Shown: positions 10,945 through 24,870, counted from the stretch's first letter. The stretch: DNA of 64,000 nt from Nectonema munidae (GCA_030549495.1 JAUIRK010000567.1:722501-786500), one strand, 5' to 3'. Program-made: numbers and translations. The notes: generated by a model not told the origin, from the sequence alone.

Positions 10945-13900
10945 TTACTGAAAATGACTGTAAAACATGTTGTTTGTGAAAATATGTGCAAAGATAAAAT
11001 GTAAAAAAACATTTCTAGCGTCTTCGAAGCATGAATTGTGGTAAGTTTTGCCTTCGGGAATTGTGACTACTGCATCGCTTAAAATCCAATCTTCCAAATC
11101 CTCATTCCAGTACTGATCAAATGTGTCTTGACAAACTTCACAAATCTAAAGGAAAACAAAAATGGCCACATAACAAATAAAATAACTTCATAAAACTCCA
11201 CATTCTGAGGAGATGAACGCATTGGAGGAAATGGAATGATTGATACAAATATAATAATGGATACGCGTCTGCGCAATTAATTCGCCATTATTAAAAAGAT
11301 AGGCGGCTAAAGCAAAGAGCATAAGCAGCAAAAAAAGTTACGTTATTCTCTGCTGCAATGGGATTTCGATTAACTTCAACCGAGGACAATATCTTTTGCT
11401 GTGGACTTTCTGTTTCCTTGTTAGCTTTATCTTCGTCTAGAGATAAAGGGCAGACATCACTTTTTTCTGCAAAAGAGAATAAGTACAATATCAGAAGTTG
11501 CAACATTTCAAAGCAAAATTTTTCGATACGCTTCAAAAAGTTCGAATTTTTATGCGTATTCATGGAACATATTTTGGCTAAAAATGTCATTTTTGAAAGA
11601 AATTTATTCAATGGGATGTGAAAAAGAAGGGTGCTTTTCGCGAAAGAAAAATCGCCTATCTTAATTTTCTGTTTTTGAACGGAAAAACAAAAAGAATTTT
11701 CAAGGTAATACAGATTTCTTTTTAGGAAATTGATAAGGAATGAAATGAGGCATTAAAATAAACTTTTTTGAATCTATTTAAGGATTTGATTGAATTCAAG
11801 GAAATGCACATACCTTTATTCATCAATGAAAAAGAGCATAAATTTCATTCAACTCAATAGGCACATCACTTTTCGACTTAATAAGAATAAAATCTAACAA
11901 TATTAATAGCTTTTTTAGATTGATATTTGGTTGATCATTGGTAGTGAAGAGAGACTGTCGGTGCCCTTTTGCTAATAGTAAGTATCTAGTTCCCTGAATC
12001 TAATATATCTTACTATTTGGAGGATCTTCAGTCACGTCTTCTTCTTCAGCATCTCCATATTCAATCCAGTCTTTGATGGGGAAGAACCAGGTGGGGGTAA
12101 GGACGGAGGAAACGGTTCTTCCTTTCTTATTTTGTCGGAAGTGCCAGTCGAGGTGTTTGGAGTAGAGAGAAGGATTGTCGGATGGAAACCTCATTCCACA
12201 AGATGAGCACTGCATGCCACTGTACAAACAATCCACCACTCTAGAATTCACTCTGAGGACAGAACATATGAAAAATTATCTTAAAAATGGAACTACACCA
12301 ACTAGTCGTAAAAGCATTCAGTTGTGATGATCATTTTTTAATTGATCGCGGGTAGAAATATTAATAGTCATTCTTCTTTCAAAATTTTCACTTATAACGA
12401 TTCTATTCAAAAATATAGCAAACTTTCTTAAAACTCCGGTTATAACAAGATTTCGTTGAATGGAAGAAAAATCATATTTTAAAAAGAAAAATATCAATAT
12501 CAGTTATCTGTTAGGTTTAATTTTTTGGTTTTATAAAAAATTTCAAATAATTTTAAATATATTTAAAACTAAATTTAAAGGTAATTGAAGGTTGTTTATT
12601 AATTTATAAGGAATTAAATTTTATTTAAATAATACAAATTGTTCAATTTCAAAATTTTGATTTTTTTATGAGATTATACAACTAATTTGTTGATAAAACA
12701 AAATTTATATTGTTTTTATATCAATTTTCTATCCCCTGTTGGATAAAACAAGATTCCTGATTGTTACACAAATAAAAAATAGGAGAAAGAAAATAAAATA
12801 GACGTTTTAATAGGGAAAACTTAAACTAACTGTGTATACAAAGAATCTATCTTTTTAAAAATAACTTATAAACTAACTTATTTCGGGTATAACAAAATAA
12901 ATCTAAAAGTACATAGAAATTCATTATATTTTGTTTCTACTGTATAACATGGGAAGGGGAGCTTAGACCTCATATTTTGGAATTAGCATTGTGTATTAAT
13001 TTACTAAAAAAGAATCACAATTTACTATTTCAACCTTGTTTAAAAGAACACTTTATTAAAAAATTATCTCATTTAAATTATCATTAAATGATAATTAATT
13101 TGAAAAAAAAGTTTTTAAGACTCAAGATAAAAACTCCACTTAAAATATACGTTTGCACAGTAGTTTGCGAATGCTTTTAGATGCACCACTATTTTGAATA
13201 GAAGAAAATAGGAAACTACTTTTTCAATCTAGACAACTCCAAACTTGCTTCAACATCACTCAAATCAATGTCCATTTCGAATTCCTCACCATCTTTTGTT
13301 GTTGTGGTTGCTTGAGGTGAGTTTGGGTTTGGAAGAGGTTGTTTAATGGGAATCAAACCGGTTTTGATTAGATTGGACAAAATATCTTGAACATCATATC
13401 CTGGATGTGTATGAGGAGTCAAGAGAGGTGGGTTGTCATTGAAAGGAAGGTCTACAACGTCTACAAATAGATTTCTTCTCTTTATAAAATGAATTAAGCT
13501 GAAATTTTTTAAAAACTCATTAAAAGGTAGGCTATTATTAAGGATAAAATAGAAGATTTGTTTTAAAGCATGGAACTTAACGGGTTAAAAAATTTAAAGC
13601 ACAGGTAAAAAAAATTTGGTAAAAAATAGAAAATTTTACTTTGTAAAATCCAAAGTATTTTATAATTTACTGCAATTCTTGTTTTCTTTAATATTGCAAA
13701 TAAAGTTGATAAAATTGTTTTAAATTGTCGAGGTTTTTTGATTAGATTTCCAACTTACCAATTTTATTATTGATTCTCTGAATATTTTTTAATTTTACAA
13801 AAGTAATTCTTTAGTTAATTGATTGAAAGCTTACATAGTAATAAAAATTTTGAGAAAAAAAACGCCACATCTCAGTAAGGCAAAGATAATAAACATGAAA

Positions 13901-16900
13901 AATACTTGTCGGTAAAATCGGTAAGACATTAGAAGCCTCATGAACAACTTGTGGAAAAATTGTGGGTGGCATATGTAACTGAGGAGGAATACAAGAAGAA
14001 TTTGGTATAGCTTAAGAAAAATCGAGGGCATTAAGACAAGGGGATTAAAAGTAAAAGACAAAAGATTTACTTGGTGTATTTATGACTGACAAGCCAATGG
14101 GAGGTCGGGGTGGAGGTGGGAGAGTTGGAATCGATGAAATGGAACTAGATGCAATGAACAAAGGCTTTTCCATTCTAAGAAGGAAAAATTGGTTATAAGT
14201 CATTTCACGTAAATTTCCAGAGGACAGATTCTTATTCATGGACTAACAAGAAATGACTTGGAATTGAGTTTTGGAAGAAAGGATAAAGGCAGACCTAAAG
14301 TAACTTGGGTGGAAATTTTTGCTTAACTGTATTTATTATTTGTCTTTCTTGGTGACAGGACTTAAACCAGCATTAATCAAAGAGGATAAAACGGTATGAT
14401 AATGATGAAGCCCTTTCGCCAAAATGACTTTGCGAAAAAATAAATATTTAAAAAAAAGAGCAAAACAGTATATTTTCTAATAAAGACATCGTGCCGCTAG
14501 CATCCCAAAAATGAAAATCACCTGCTTTAAATATATAAAATTTATATGAAAAAGAAAGCAAAGGATTAGTCTAACGAATTCTGGTCTCCAAGGGATAAAA
14601 CTAACTAACTATATCCCAAACTAGTTAGCCACCTAAATTTTTAGTTTTTTTGAATAATCAAATTTTTATATTTTATTTTACGGAAAAAAATTAACAGCGA
14701 TAGTACATGAGGCAAATTGTCATTTGGTGTATAATCCATTTACGTCATAAGACAGGGTAAACTTCTAGAAATAATCAATACCCATCTATGAGAATATATC
14801 GATAAAAGACTAAGGCAGTTGTTTTCAAGCGCGAGAGGAGGGATTCCTTTATTTTAGAATAACTTGACGGGTCTTAGAGGGAAAGGAAAAATTTGAAACC
14901 ACAAACTCTAACTGAGGAGTTCAGAAGAGAAAAAAACTTTCAATAGTTTTATTTATGTATAAAAATCAAACAGCATTTTATTTCTTAATAAATGTGTAAA
15001 ACTCCACCATAAAAATTTTCTATTTAAAGAAATATGCAATAAGGTTGTCTCCCGTGGTCTTGACAGAACACTGATGAGGAATAAATGTGGCTATAATTCA
15101 AATACAAATTTTGAGCCCGATAATTTCGAAAGCGGCATTAATTAAACAAACTTACGGTGTGAAGGAGTTGAGTGAGGAGGTCGTTTGAATAAAAGGCGCT
15201 GATGACGTCGAAATAAATTTTGATTTCTTCAAAATTAAAAAAATAAATAAAAAAACTATGATTAAAATAAATTTGAACGAAATTTTATGACACTACTGTA
15301 CGACAAGATATTTTATCTTTAAAAAATTCCCAACACAATTATAGTTAATTTGAAGATGTTGGTTCTAGAAATCAAAATGGTTTTGCACAACCACTTGTAA
15401 ATTTTTCCAATAATGTTGAAACAATTTAAACACGTCTTCCTTCCTGAATATGTCTGCATAACAGCAGTAGACATATTCAGAAATTTGAAATACAAAATTT
15501 ACTCACAGGAGAAATAGCACGTTTCATTTAGTTGTTTTAAGGGCAGTTCAAGTATTGCAGTAATTAAAAACACAAAAAAGGAGACATCATTGACAAGTTT
15601 ATTGAAAAGTAAAGAATAAAAAGCAACAATTCACTGCAATTCTTAAACTATTCACACATTTACCTTATATCAAATGTGAAAAGAATCAATATTAGAGGAA
15701 GAAATTATTCATACGTTTTGATTTTCCTTTGCAATGAAGCGATTAACGTAATTAAGGCATATCTGACACTTGATCTTTTCAATGTCTCTATCTACATTTT
15801 CAAGACGGATGATAGCATCTTCTTTTATGTTGACTTCCGGTGAAGGACCTAAAATGAAGTTAGGAAGATAGAAATTTATTTTACAAAAACCTTTTTCAAG
15901 GAGGCGAAACACTGCTACTCTGCGAAATCTCCACAAACACGATGTTGGCAAGCAAATTTATGCAAATTAGAAAACGGAATAACTGTTTTTTACCTTTTAT
16001 ATTTTCTCTGCTCAAAAAGTCATTTATTTCGGATAAAAAGTTGTAATACAAGTTAGGAAGAAAATTATGTTTGTTGGTGTGATCTGTTTGTGCCGAAAAA
16101 AGAATCAAAATCCTCTAATAGGAAACGGTTTAGTAAAACGAAGCTAGGCAAATTCGTCCATTTCACTAAATATTGTTCTTAGGTTAACATTGTAATGTCA
16201 AAAAGTATAGTACAGTAGAACCTACGTTTTACGTCCTCGCCAAATGATCGATGGCGTCATCTTTTTGGTCATTAAATGCATTATTAATACGTTTTTTCTT
16301 TGTGATTTTATGTAATAAAAAGTTTATAAAGGTTAATAATTCATCCAACTTCACTGTAGTAGTCTTCTTTAGCTGCCATAGTCCCTCACGTCGTACACAC
16401 GGCGTGACCATGTGTGATCCAGGCTAGGATTTTCGTGTTGTATGTCAATTTAAAGTTCAACCTCGATTTTACGAATCCTACGTTGTACGTCCCCCGTTCG
16501 GTCCCGTGCCGTACGTAAAACGTAGGTTCTAGTGTATTGCGGGGGAATAAAACGAAAATAGCTTACCAGACAATTTGATGCTGTGAACTTTAGAATCGAT
16601 TATAACATCAATAGGAGCATCACCAAATGCTATGGGGTAGGGCATGCCATCGATAAAGAGCTCTCTCGAAGGAGCCCCAACCGCAAAGATGTGCGCCCTA
16701 CCATCAATATACAAGATCTTTGCATTCTCCATATTGAGCTTAAGAAGGAAAAGGGGAGTACGTTTAACATACGAGTTTGACATGGCTTAGAAAAAAGAAA
16801 GAAAATTAAATACCTCTTCAACCATGTCCCCAACGTAAATTTTTCGCGGAGAGCCTTTGAAAGTAAGGGAATGTGGCAAGTCATCATTCATGATGACAAA

Positions 16901-19900
16901 GGCGGAACAGCCGTGAAAATGGACATGACGTTCTTTTCCGTCTATCACGATCAAAGTAAAATCTTCTTCGCTATTTTCTAAATAAAGAAAGCAAATAAAT
17001 AGTAGATCATCTTGCGAAACGAATTCAAGCTGTGCGTCCATGTATGTCTGTTTGATTTTTATAAAAAAATTCAAAAAAGTAAAAAGTTACCTGAAACAGA
17101 TGAAGATGAAAAACTTGGAACCTAAAATGTAAAATGGCATCGGATCAAATATTTAAAAAATAACGAATTTTATGCGCCTAAATATTACAATCTTAAATAA
17201 ATTGGTCATTTGCATACTACAAACAAACACATATTAACATTGCTAAATTGCGCAATTTTTCAGATACGAAAAGAATTGAGGCCATAGGAGATAGATTCCA
17301 TCAATGCATACAACTGTACTTGTTCAAACAATTTTGAAAGAAAACTGCAGCAAATGCATGAGATTTACCGTTGAAGAAATGGAATTTTTCTGTAGAAGAG
17401 GTTCTTCATCCATCGACATTTTATCCCCTAAGGAGGTTTTGTTTGAGTGTGTTTGGCGATTGAAAGAAGCTAAAGAGTGGATCTGATTGATCAACTCGCC
17501 AGCCTGATCTCGGCTCAGCTGCCCACTGTCCATCATGGCAACAGCCTTAAAATAATGAAGGCGAAACAAGGGATCAAAATTAAAGAATCAAAGACATCTA
17601 ATAGCTTACTCGTTTAATGAATTCATCAAAAGATCTCATGTCAATGCCTATCCTATTTTTATAGGCCTGCCTTGAGTCCACGTTAAACTTCATATCTTCA
17701 CGAGTTATTGCGGAGTCATTATTAAAGTCTGACGTCACATACTTACCCTTTTTGAATCTATTTTGAGCATTGGCACTAAAAGGAGAAAAAAACTATGATT
17801 CTTTTTTAAGAAAAACTAAAACAAATATAGAACAAAAACAAGTACTTATCTAGCGGATAATGAACATTGAAAAACTTATAATCGTGTTATTCGTGAACGG
17901 TGTTCTATCTAAGGCTTGCGAGGAGTCATTTGAAAAATGGCGTCCAATTATATTTAAAATACCGATCAGAAACAACTCAATACTATAATTTAACATGTCT
18001 ATATTTTTATAATCACTGTTAAGAATATATATAGAAAATTAAATAAGTCAACCATCCGCTTAAAATATGGAAAAGAGATTTAGCATAGTATAAACTAATT
18101 CTTTATAGGAGGATGTTTATAAAATTAAAGACAGCATTGGCTATCGTATAAGCCAAAAATCAGGTTAAGCATTTTAACATATATATATTCACTGAATTAT
18201 TTTTACTAAGGATAAATCATTGAAAGAAATTAATCAAGTCAAAATGGGTTACGATAAAAGATTTTGGATACAGAAGTTTGTATATTTTCTAATATGAACT
18301 AAAAATGAGTTGATTTTTATTTGAATTACAAACATACTTGTTTAATTTATGCTTTATCACTGACTGTGAATATTTATACGGATTATATTTTCTCTCATCA
18401 AACGGATATGAATTTCGTTCATGTGAAGGAAAAGGATGAAAAATATTTCTATCTTTGATTGATTTATCTTTTATGGGAGACGAAGATCCTTTTAGGCGGT
18501 AATCAATGTCTTTACCACCAAATAATTGCAGTTGTGATTTCCTAAAAATGGAAAATATTAAAATGAAATTTATTCCTATGGTATATATTTTTACTTTTCT
18601 TGTTTTAAGGATTCTTTATTAATGTCCACCACAGACATTTTGTTAAGATTGTCATCAATATTTTTATAGGTCGGTGGAGAATTAGAACTAAAACTTTTTT
18701 GCCTACTCTTTATTCTAAATCATAAAAAAGAAAGTCAATATTTAAAATTAGAAAATAAGAAAATACGTCGAATTAGAATCAAGATTGCGTTTGATTGGTG
18801 GATTACTTATTTCGACATTTAAATTCAAAGACTTCGAATCTACATCTTCGGTGAGTGCACTATCGTTTCTAACCGAAATAGAAGCATCAACACTCTTCTA
18901 AGAAAAAAAGAACAGGAAATTGAAAAATAAAAAATGAAAGTTAATACCAACCTCGAATGCAAACTTCGTAGATTCAATTTGATTTTTTTCTAATATGAAA
19001 TCCCCTAAACGAAAGAAATACGATTTAAAAATTTTAACGGTAATATCTTTAAAATAATAATTATCATTATTAACGTCTCTACTTGAATAAAAGCATATCT
19101 CTTTGGGAGGTCATTAATTTTCCTGCTTGATAAAGGCAAAAATATTTTACTGAAAAGACTGGAAATTTGTGAAGAAATTTAGAACGGGTTTACACATGGT
19201 AAATCTGATAGAATTAGGTTTGATGGAAAAAATTAAGGATTATTTTGATGATCACGTTGGTTAGAAAAAGTATTAAAAAATGCCCTGCGTCCTATGCGAT
19301 AAAAAGGTATCTGAAGATTGAAGGACGTTTAGACATATATATGGAATACGAAAAACCTAAGCAAAATAAGGAAAGAAACAGAGCTATCGAATCGGTGTTA
19401 TATGGCGAAATCGAATTCAGAAAAATAAAAAATATTTGAAAGATATGTAAAGCTTATAAAGTTTAAGCCATTAAATCATCCATCTCACACAATTATTTTT
19501 ATAATTTATTTATGTATTTGAAATATATAGTAATTATGTACATGTGTGTATAAAGCATTAAATTCTCTAGAAAAGAAATCTAGTGTGAGTAAGATTATCT
19601 AGATTTGATGGAGTAAAAGTCATTTACTAAATGTTACGACTTCCCATCTTTGATCAGAAAAGACACAGTAGTTATATTTAAAGAACTAAGTAAGAGTTAA
19701 AACTAAAAAAACCTTGATTACTTTCCTTTTGGTCAGGGTTGGCTAATGACTTGATGCTCCACCGTGGTGTAGGATCTTGATTGACATTTAAATGTGAAGA
19801 TTTTAAGTTCAAATTTTTTCGGAATAAACGGGGATCACGTAGTTTAGAATATTCAGCATCTTCGGCTTTTTCTGGAATAAGCTACAAAATTTAAGTTTTA

Positions 19901-21496
19901 TACGAGAAAATAAAGGTGGAAAAAAGGATACTTTAGTTTCACTTTGCTTTTTGTTATGGAAAAATTCAGTAGAATTCTTATGATTTTCAACTTTTGCTCT
20001 TTGGTGTTCATATATTTTAGCTCTGGCTTTACTTAATTCTAATTCTATCTTTTTTTGTTTGAGTTTTAATCGCTCTCGTTCTCTAGCTATAGATATATGA
20101 CGATTAATTTCCGTTTTTTCATTCTGCGCTGCTTCATCAGTGACAACCGGCTATAATATTATTTTAACTCACAATTTAAATTCAAATAAAATCTAATAAG
20201 TTGAAAAAACTAATTAAAAAATTGTAAATAAAATTAACATTTCACAGGAACGGATACAGTCTGCGTTCATACTAAAAATAGAAGGTACAAATGTCTCATC
20301 TGTCAACACTTTAAAAGTTAGTTTATTAGTTGTTATTCAGATAGTATTAGTAAAATAACAAATATAAAAATAACATTAATAACAATCTAACTGACTAACA
20401 AGCTCTAGCTGGTGATTGAAAAAGTGCAGACAGTTAAGACGCACGTACGAAATTACTAAATGGAGGTTACCAAAAAAAATTCAATTTTCGTATAATATAA
20501 CGACCATAAGAATAACTATATATGTGGAAAATAATAAAAGAATTTGAATGTTCAACTCTATTAACGAAAAAGAATAACAGATTTGGCATTATGAAAATCA
20601 TATTAAAGTTAAATATTTCTTAAAGGTTTTGGTTTATGTTAAAGGGCAAAATAATTAATGTTTTTCAAATTCATTTATTTATACGTTATAGAACGAAAAA
20701 AACATACTTAAAAAATATTTAAAAAGAAATATAAACATTTAAAATGTCATTTAAGGATCTGCATCCGTCCCTGTCCATTAGAAACCAAAGAATTAAAATA
20801 AAATTTAAATTATTTAAGAGATAAAGCAGAAAACCATCTTAAATTAGTAATTATAAAAAACACAACATTTATTGATTCAAATCTTTGAAAAAAATATAAA
20901 TTGCACACTTTGGGTATAAAATTAGGATTGACATGTATTGAGGCAGAGGACAAAGTAGTAGATTTTGCAAGTAAAGGCCATGCAGGGTCTAAGGACTTAA
21001 CTGACATATCAAGGTAGTACAATTCTTTATTAGGAAAAATTGAAGACCAAGTCTGACGAAGTTTGTATAAAGATGTTCTTGTTTTTTCATTTGCCTGTTA
21101 AGTAAACATTTAAGTTAAAATATTAAAAAAGAAAAAAATAAATTTACTTCTTCAAAAATATTACAAAAAACAGACACAATAACGGATATAATTGGATCAA
21201 GATAACTATCTGTTACATTTTTAACAATAGAATCAAGAAGATAAAGAGAGGGAAGTTTGTAAGAAGGTTTTGCCTAAACATATTTAGTAAATAATTATCT
21301 ATTCAGAAATTAATATAAATTTTTGTATTACTTGGAATATATGATCTTTAATTAAATTAACTATTTTAGAAGCATATTTTGAATTATCTTCAGCTAACAT
21401 TGTTAGCATATTTATATGCGGCTTACTATTAAAAGTTAGATCTAAAAGAGAAGCTTGATATTCAGATAAGGCATCAACAAGGCCATCTTCCGACAT
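10945..21496 (-). CDS. Pcf11: Pcf11, pre-mRNA cleavage complex II subunit (21 exons)
   Basis: Nuclear factor that binds the RNA polymerase II C-terminal domain and links 3' cleavage/polyadenylation to termination. Exons I can thread with agreeing phases: 21496-21332, 21273-21148, 21094-20909, 20150-19932, 19881-19713, 19004-18952, 18897-18767, 18714-18595, 18541-18338, 17775-17610, 17545-17369, 17121-17091, 16977-16814, 16738-16567, 15848-15715, 15226-15156, 14174-14071, 13460-13220, 12252-12014, 11466-11342, 11145-10945 (about 1,065 aa; human PCF11 is longer, about 1,550). Residues 1-145 are the CTD-interacting domain (LTFNSKPHINML, LYLLDSIVKNV, SLDPAWP). Residues 160-230 are a charged coiled coil. 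The middle holds repeated IDG-P-PI-FG strands. Near 885-915 is a C2H2 finger (QCSSCGMRFP, YSKHLDWHFRQN); in the last exon is a second finger (CEVCQDTFDQYWNED, HNSC). Least certain: the donor at 20908 (GTGTGC), the short intron 16813-16739, and the final stop, which could instead come after one more 58-base intron. The first frame starts at the ATG at 21496. Confidence 0.93.
14270..14325 (+). repeat. small LINE 3'-end fragment in a Pcf11 intron
   Basis: The frame reads KDKGRPKVTWVEIFA, matching the GRP-TW-E motif near the C-terminus of many non-LTR reverse-transcriptase ORFs. A second, longer example is at 33500-33720. Confidence 0.4.
14486..14585. repeat. dispersed repeat shared with 44870-44975
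   Basis: Blocks in the same order occur at both places: AGCATCCCAAAAATGAAAA / AGCGTCCCATAAAAGAAAAA, then TCACCTGCTTTAA, then GAAAAAGAAA, then AGAGGATTTA-like ends. Superfamily unknown; probably an old MITE. Confidence 0.5.
15443..15480. other. 12-bp-stem hairpin in a Pcf11 intron
   Basis: CTGAATATGTCT and its exact reverse complement AGACATATTCAG are separated by 13 or 14 bases. No T-run follows and no small-RNA precursor extends from it, so the function is unknown. Confidence 0.5.
16213..16534. mobile_element. pogo/Tigger-type MITE in a Pcf11 intron (322 bp)
   Basis: The ends CAGTAGAACCTACGTTTTA and (reverse complement of the right end) CACTAGAACCTACGTTTTA differ at one base. TA flanks both sides (16211-16212, 16535-16536), as expected of Tc1/mariner-pogo insertion. 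Inside, ACGAATCCTACGTTGTACG repeats the terminal motif. No transposase frame. Confidence 0.88.
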
Positions 21497-22215
21497 AACA
21501 AAAAAACAGGATTATAATAGAGCGAAAAAAATATATAAAAAAATAAATAAATGAACGAAAAAAACAAGTTATATAGCAATATTAATAAAGTTTTATGATA
21601 GAAAAAATTTATTCCTAATTAAATGTTTTTTAGAAAAATAAAAAAATAGATTTGTCAGCACATGACGTAGTGGTAGGAAGAAGAAGAAAAAATTTTATTA
21701 AAGTAAACACAAGAAAATATAAGATAAATAAATAAAAAAATAAAAATAGCAATTTTAATAACTTGAAATTTCACTTAGGATGTAGAAGACATGTATGTTT
21801 GTGGCAGTTGTGTCACTTAGGGTTATCAAAATGCTAGAAGACCCTGAGATGATTACCCTATTATATATACATTAAAATCCTATATATGATTATATATTGA
21901 TTATCATGATATGAAAGTATAAAGGCTATTAACATGAAAAAAATAAGGTAAACAATAAGCAAAGAAATTTTAGAATGTAAATTTAGTGCATTATATACAA
22001 GAATTAAGGCATATGTAACAATTTTCAATGTAACAGACAGTTGAGTAATTATCAATAAAAAAGCTTTTGACCTATATTTTGAACTTATAATAACTTCTAT
22101 GGTGTAAATCTTTGTCATGCAAAAAAATTATTCCACTAATTTATGATCCTATACTTTATGCATTTCTTAATCTATACGTTTTTACTAGATGGGATAAAAA
22201 AATTATATGGATATC

Positions 22216-22700
22216 TCAAAAATAATTTGTTGATTGGTGGATATAAATTAACCAATTATCAAAAACTGATGAAAGTGACTTATGTTTAAACATAAAAATA
22301 AATTTAGATAATTGAACAAAAACAATATATTTCGAAAAATATGCAGAAGTATGACTTTTATAGTCTAAATTAAAAACAGTTCTCTTTATACTTTTTTGTA
22401 TACATTCAATATCATATGTATCAGAACAACCCCAGTTTGTTGTTCCATAATATAAATACGGCAAGGCTAAAGCATTGTAAATTTTAAGTTTAATGTCTCT
22501 GTTAAATAAAAATTTGCATCTCGCTATTATATGTTTTGTGTTATTAGTCCAATTTAATCTATTATTAAGTACAAGCCATAATAAATTGAAATTTTCAACT
22601 ATTTCAACGTTGTGCCTTTCTAGTATTGCTAACGGTTTATGAGCATTCATAGAAAAAATCATTTCTTTGGATTTATCTGGATTGATAATTAAAAAATAAA
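22216..22700 (-). repeat. 5'-truncated LINE (CR1/Jockey-like), C-terminal part of ORF2
   Basis: Frame 22662-22216 reads NNRLNWTNNTKHI, then LKIYNALALPYLYYGTTNWG, then SIKRTVFNL and SAYFSKYIVFVQLSKF. This is the typical region after the palm of CR1/Jockey-like reverse transcriptases (LNWK-H---, ALILPYLNYC---WG). The frame is open, but the N-terminal polymerase and endonuclease parts are missing, so this is a dead 3' fragment. It lies about 0.7 kb upstream of Pcf11. Confidence 0.75.
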
Positions 22701-22714
22701 ATTAGTTTAATTGA

Positions 22715-23215
22715 TAATTAAAAATAAACTAAATCGGCGATGCTAGTTTATTTTTGTACTCATTTTTTACATTTAGGATTTGAAAATACCTATACGTGTA
22801 AATCAAATTTGGGGTTTACTTCTAAAAATTGTCTTCAAAAACATTCCTTCAAATTTTACAAAATATATATGTTTTATACTAAATCGGCCATGATGGTTTC
22901 ATTTTTTATATTTAGGATTTGAAAATACCTATAAGTGTTAATCAAATTTGCGGTTTACGTCTGAAAACTGTTTAAAATATTATCTCAAATTTTATATAAA
23001 ATATATATATTTTTATACCAAATCACCAATGCTGGTTTCGTTTATGGACATAGTTTTTGCATTTAGGATTTGAAAATACTTATAACTGTCCATTAAATTT
23101 GCAGTTTGCTTCTAAAATTTGTCTCCAAATATATTGATTCAAATTTTATATGAAATATGTTTTTATACTAAATCGATCATGCTGGTTTCATTTCTGGACT
23201 TCGTTTTCGCATTAC
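22715..23215. repeat. tandem repeat, about 140-150-bp unit, 3-4 copies
   Basis: ATTTAGGATTTGAAAATAC recurs at 22771, 22910 and 23061. Each is followed by a CAAATTTG(G/C)GGTTT segment, CAAATTTTA and ATACTAAATCG--CATG-TGGTTTC, which starts the next unit. Copies differ by roughly 15-20%. Confidence 0.8.
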
Positions 23216-24413
23216 TGGAGTAAAAAGTCCATTATGGTAAGCGAACGTTAAAATGGAATTAATTTTTATTGAAATTTAGTAACAAAAATTCTTCTTAAAT
23301 TCACTGTAATGAAATTTATACTATTAAATCAAAATCTGCCATATGTAGTTCCACAACAAATATTGAAGATAAAGAGAAATTGTGTTTTTACTATTTGATT
23401 AATCTTGAAATTATACTTTGAATTTTAAACAATTTACAAGATTTTTGCCATAGACGAGTCAATTGTGATCGAACTAATTGACTAAAAACGCTCTATCAAA
23501 CAAATGTCGACCAAGAATATTGTCAACAATCCATTATCGCTAAAAAATTTGCTACATTATGGAAAGTTAATTGAAAAAGGTTTCAGTGAGTTTTGGGATA
23601 TGTTGAGCAAGACTTTAAATTAGAAAGAAGGCCTTTGATTTAACGTTATTGTCATGGAACTTCCTAATATTGAAGAGTTTATAAAGAAGAATCAACCCCA
23701 TCCTTCTCATTAACTCTAAGCATATTTATTTTTTAATAAAAACTTTAAAATGTTCACCTTGCTAATCAAATGATAGCATGCAAAAATTTCTAAAAAGGGA
23801 TCGATACTTTGGAAATGTGTGGGAAACACTGCTCAATATTATAAATCACAAAATTAAAAACATCTTTCACTTATTATTTCATTTTATCTAGACAAATGTT
23901 TCACAATTTTGGAACTAAAATATTTTTTGCGGACCCCTTATTTTTTATTGCTATAAAAAGAGTAAAAATATGTTTTTTAGTTTGGGCCTTGACCATGCTT
24001 TGAGGCAAAACTTGATGAATCAGGTTCAAATAAGGTCAATGACAATCTTAAATCTCTTCTATCAATAATACTAAGTCGATTGCGACTTTTTGGCAGATAA
24101 AGATAATGACTGAACGCTTTAAAATATATTGTAATTTATTCAATTTTTGCATCACACCTATTTCAATAAAATATAAAATTGTGAAAGCAGTCACATATAA
24201 CTGAGCTTTTTGTCATAATTTGTTCAATTTCCGAACTTTTCCTCAACAAATTATTACATAGACTGCTCTAAACAATTGTGGACTACTTGAGAAACACTGA
24301 GGCCAACAATAAACACAGAATGGGCTTAAATTACGTTTAACTACCACTACTAATTTTCTATTTTTGAGGATATTTTTACTCTCTTTAACCTCTTATTTAG
24401 AGGCCGGCGTAGC
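23216..24413. other. AT-rich stretch, no gene supported
   Basis: A 38-codon ATG frame (23489-23605, MSTKNIVNNP...) is the only thing of note; I do not recognise it. Confidence 0.5.
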
Positions 24414-24662
24414 AGAGTTGCAGGAAAAATAGGCTAATAATATCATATCAAAACAGGCAAAATTTATTGATTTATTGTTTATGAATTATGTTATATATGC
24501 AGTAATTTGGATTACGTTTAAATAAATTGTATTTCAGAGTTAATTACAAAAGGCTTTTCATAAAAACCGATTTTATCCTATTTGGGGGGGGGGGGGGGGC
24601 TCTAGTGCAACATTGGTTCTTAATTTGGCCCTTTGCTAAAAAAAAAAGGTTGAGAACGACTG
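24414..24662. mobile_element. hAT-type MITE, older copy with degraded left end
   Basis: From CAGGAAAAATAGGCTAATAATATC through TTTATTGATTTATTG to GGTTGAGAACGACTG it follows, in order, the full copy at 29849-30152. Its left end has diverged and a long G run interrupts it. Confidence 0.7.
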
Positions 24663-24790
24663 ATAAATTAATGTCTATGCTAAAATATCTAAACACTTTT
24701 ACAAAAAATTCTTTTGTACAAAAAATGAAACTTTTTAAAAATTATGCTTCATTGAATATATCCTAAAAATCAATCTCGATGTCTATAATT

Positions 24791-24870
24791 ACAGTAAACT
24801 CGAGATAAGTCGAAATTCCGCTTAACACGGAGTATTTCAGCCTACATGCTAACTCGGTTCATACGAACTT
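24791..24870 (+). mobile_element. one end of a pogo/Tigger-like element
   Basis: TA|CAGTAAACTCGAGATAAGTC with AAATTCCGCTTAACACGG is typical of Tigger-type ends. Downstream at about 25460-25560 an acidic frame (SGDDDDDDNLSDDKV) could be decayed transposase, but the second end is not seen. Confidence 0.35.

Noticed and set aside
16738-16814. A 29-base intron between Pcf11 exons
   Set aside because: Too short, and its acceptor gives the wrong phase. The acceptor after CCTTCTTAAG at 16739 gives a 75-base intron and keeps the frame.
16583-16887. Frames opposite and offset to Pcf11 exons
   Set aside because: Shadows of real exons; phase and family motifs fix the minus-strand reading used.
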